From the NCBI GenBank assembly GCA_017165825.1, contig CM029369.1, positions 8,448,816-8,512,815 of the forward strand: a stretch of 64,000 nucleotides of DNA, given 5' to 3'. The first letter of the stretch is position 1; every line of letters starts with the position of its first letter. Below the pieces are notes generated by a model that ran no database searches, had not been told where the DNA came from, and saw only the letters and a program-made list of their open reading frames with translations. The stretch comes from Hepsetus odoe. Taxonomy: Eukaryota; Chordata; Actinopteri; Characiformes; Hepsetidae. Shown one piece after another: positions 60,901 to 64,000 of this stretch. A program made the position numbers and the translations under genes.

Positions 60901-63900
60901 GAGGTTTATTTCAGCTCAGCCTCTCATTTGAAACACCCCATGAAGCTATAAAACAGACTTCGCCTCTACATCAGATTACTGCAGAGGATCAGATTTGATT
61001 CATGTGTTAGTGGCCAACATCCTGAAGACTCCCATGTATCCTGATTATTGTCTGTGTAACTGGGATCTCTCTTTCCTCCACCATTACAAGCCACAGAGGC
61101 TCAGGCTGTGTTTACTTGGCACGGCAATGACCCCACTTGGGAGCGACTCCATCTAATGCATCAATCATGCTTGCCAGAGCTACTTAAAATCCTTTTTCGG
61201 AGCCTTATGCTCCTCTTTTCCCTTGACAATATTCAAAATACCGATATGACTACACGTAGTTTGAGCATTTATTTGACATTTCCGAGCCTTTCCATTTATT
61301 ACCCCCTTAATAACATGGTGCCTGGTTAAAGGCAGAGAGCTTAATGGAAAGCTTCTAAAACACACAATATATTGAGTTACACAGAGTCAGTAAATTTGAA
61401 TGTGTCCTAGTCTCAGTGCGAACAGTTTGAAATGCGTAATCGGATCCTTCACTGATTTGCTGTAAGCTGTGTCTGTCTCGTCCTTTAGTTCATCATTTCT
61501 TAGACCTGAGTGACTGAAGGTGACTGTTATTGCTGGTGTACTGCACTGGCCAAATATAAGAAAGAAAGAGGTCCAAAGAACACTGAGTAAAATGTCTTAC
61601 ATTTATGGCAATTTGGCTCAGCGATGCTGTCCATTTTGTTCTAGCTTTGTGAGAACGGCTGTTTCACATCTTAATGTTTTCAAGTCTATAAATTCAGAAA
61701 TTGCATGGTTGCACTCCTGTTGCCTTTTGTCCTCCTCCTGAGCACTGGCTGGGAGCTCTGCCTGGATTGGCCCAATTTAAAACAAGCCTTGTCCCTGGGC
61801 CTGCCAACCTGGCCTGAGCTGCCCGGGCAGCTGATGTTGGTTAATACTGGTCTAAACCTCTGCGCAAAAATATTTTTACAGCGATCGAGTCTTAGACTTC
61901 TGTTAGTAGCCACCTTGAAAATCTCAACTACATGCCATGTAGTATATATTAGTATATTATTCATTTCCTATTCATTACAGGTTTTTCTGTACATGCACTT
62001 TTCTGTACATTTTGCTTTGTTAATTGTCATACTGCCTCCTAGTGCAGCTTCTAACATTATCCGCAAGAATGCGAATGTCTTTACACAATGTCCACACGTG
62101 TTCACAGGTTCGTTGACACAGACGTATAATTCGGCTTTTAGCAGTGGGCCTCACCCGAGACCTGGACCGCTCCAGTGGCCTGGGCCACTCTTCCTGTGTC
62201 TGGCTCCCTGTCTGCGGTAGCTGAGAAGTGTGTGCAAGTGTGTCTTTGACTTTATGCATGTGTGTGTGTGTATATGTGTGTATATGTGTGTGTGTGCCAG
62301 GTTAGTGCCGAACACGCCCAGTTGCATGATTTACAGCCCTGGCTCCTGAGGCGGGCAGCCCCGTGAGGCACTCGCTCCATCTGAACTTATTACCAGTTTG
62401 GTTTTGGTTTCCTCCCGCTGCCTGCCACCGGGCCACACCTATCGCATGTTTCAGTCAATGAAAGCAGTGTGGCTGCTGGGGAAAAAGGCAATCCAGCCTC
62501 TCGTGCACATTTGCCCTCTACTGCGCTCTTCGTCTCTATCTGCTGTTTTTTCTTTTGTTTTTCACACACACCCGGACATGCAAACACACACGATTCCACA
62601 ATATGTTCAATTTGAAACATTCCACGACTGAGCAGAGGTGAGTTTATGGTGAACTTTGGCCTCCTGTAGGGCAGATGAGCTAAATGAATGGGTGGATACA
62701 CGTCTTCCTCCCTGCATTCACAGATAAGGCCTAAAGGGCAGTTCCCCCCTCCTAAACTCGCTCCTAGCCAGGGGGTGTTCTTTGTTCTTTTCCTTTCAGC
62801 TTTTCTCTGCATCTGTAATTCTGTCTTTGCTCTTCTCTGTGAACACAACCAGCAGCAGCTTCAGCTACAATAACTCTCTCCCAGTGTGAGCAGGAACCAA
62901 ATGGAGACACTGATTAAGATGAAACATGTGGTAAAGCTCGCCAGCTCACCCTGTCTGTTTTCAGGGAGGAACACTCTCCACCCCATAATTATCCAGCTGA
63001 AGATGGGACGGCCCCCATTATCTCTCACCTGGGGCGGGATGCTTGTGAAGAATTAATCAGCAGTAGAAGGAATTATCTGTATTTTTAGAAAGCCTTCATG
63101 TCTGTGGCTTTCCCTCGGCATAGCTAATTTAGTGCTAAAAGCATACTTCCCTATATTTACATGAAAATATGTTGCTATTTAGCCCTCAAACACTTTCCTG
63201 TTATGAAATGGAAGACTGAATTGCGCAACATTACTATGCACTCCGTGTAACCTTGTTTGTGATCTCTGTAGTGTTTTTATTGTGACTTAAAATCCCCCAA
63301 TGAATTTTAAAGGAATAAATGCACAATCTGGGAAATAATTACTGCTTTTACAGAATATATTCCAATCATACTGCTCTGTACTGTGCTATAAAAATCCTCT
63401 ACCAATGAATGTTAACCTGAACTTAAATGAACTATGATGATGAAGATTAAGAAGAAAAAAAAGCTATGGCCATGCTCAAGTTCTTGAAGAGGCCTGTCAC
63501 TGGAGCAGATGTTTGCCAGGAGATCTCATTCTAAATGTGCTTTGCTAGGCATGTAACATTTGAGCGTCATCCAGAGAGAGAGGCCTAATCCTATTTAAAG
63601 TGTTTGGAGCAGTCTTATGTTTGAGAAAACAGAGTATTTAGCTGTGTAAGAGACACATATGGCTTAACATGGAATTCTAATGACATGCTTGGATGGAGGG
63701 ATGGGTTTGTATGCTCATGCCTGTTGCAGAGTGTGCACATGACTTATTTTCTTTAGAACAGAAGAAGTGCCCGGCCACTTGAAACATGCTGACTGCCTTT
63801 TAATCGTGAGTTGCCAGTTTTGTCTCCAGAATTTTTCGCTTGACTTGTCAGAGGATTGAGGAGCTCAGAAGGTGCTTATTTGCACTAATTAGTCTTCAGT

Positions 63901-64000
63901 GGTAGCAGCCTCTCATCTGCCTGCCAGCGAGGCCCCGGTGCGGCCTGTCCAGGCGGATTTGCCTGACAGATGGTAAAATCTTCCCCAGCTTCCAAGATAT
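57965..64000. other. Intergenic DNA with possible conserved non-coding blocks
   Basis: No gene was recognised. A diverged hAT-type fragment may lie at 58632-58790 (GCGGTGGCAGGTTTTCATTC). TG repeats are at about 62260-62297. Blocks with balanced composition and few simple repeats (59.1-59.6, 60.9-61.35, 62.9-63.1 and 63.8-64.0 kb) look like candidate enhancers, but the sequence alone proves nothing. Frames at 61705-62220 and 62390-62848 lack any family resemblance. Confidence 0.5.

Noticed and set aside
61705..62220. 171-codon + strand frame with a hydrophobic start
   Set aside because: The hydrophobic run could mimic a signal peptide, but the remainder has no domain or cysteine pattern and no exon structure.
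62390..62848. 152-codon minus-strand frame
   Set aside because: No recognisable family; low-complexity basic stretches and antisense pyrimidine runs explain it.

Overview
The window is vertebrate nuclear DNA, almost certainly from a teleost fish. It has GT-AG introns, long 3' UTR-like DNA, many simple repeats, tRNA-headed SINEs, Tc1-like DNA transposons and decayed non-LTR retrotransposons of types common in fish. The SINE types are ones I associate with otocephalan fishes such as catfish and characins, but I cannot name a species.

The only gene I can support is the 3' two-thirds of a tensin gene on the + strand, best read as tns1 (tensin-1). Fifteen phase-consistent exons run from 4080 to the stop codon at 29981-29983. 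They encode the disordered Ser/Pro-rich centre of the protein, then an SH2 domain (exons 7-10) and a C-terminal PTB domain (exons 12-15). The N-terminal phosphatase-like and C2 domains must lie upstream of the window. Two further in-frame exon candidates were found: an 87-nt cassette (9071-9157) inside a pyrimidine-rich tract, and an 18-nt microexon (18060-18077). The first, very large exon is interrupted by a 160-N gap within a poly-glycine GGA repeat. The 3' UTR probably runs about 3 kb, to a poly(A) signal at 32960.

The introns carry SINEs, microsatellites and a three-level nested transposon (25817-26940).

From about 33 kb to the end I see no protein-coding gene. It holds an inverted SINE pair just past the tns1 end, a palindromic MITE-like element, a broken RTE-type retrotransposon, and SINE clusters (44.6, 48.9-52.9 and 57.5-58.0 kb). 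There is also an RTE copy interrupted by a SINE (55.4-56.1 kb), and long unique stretches that could hold regulatory DNA. In mammals the corresponding side of TNS1 is a gene-poor interval leading to the IGFBP5/IGFBP2 genes; whether this holds here cannot be judged from the window.
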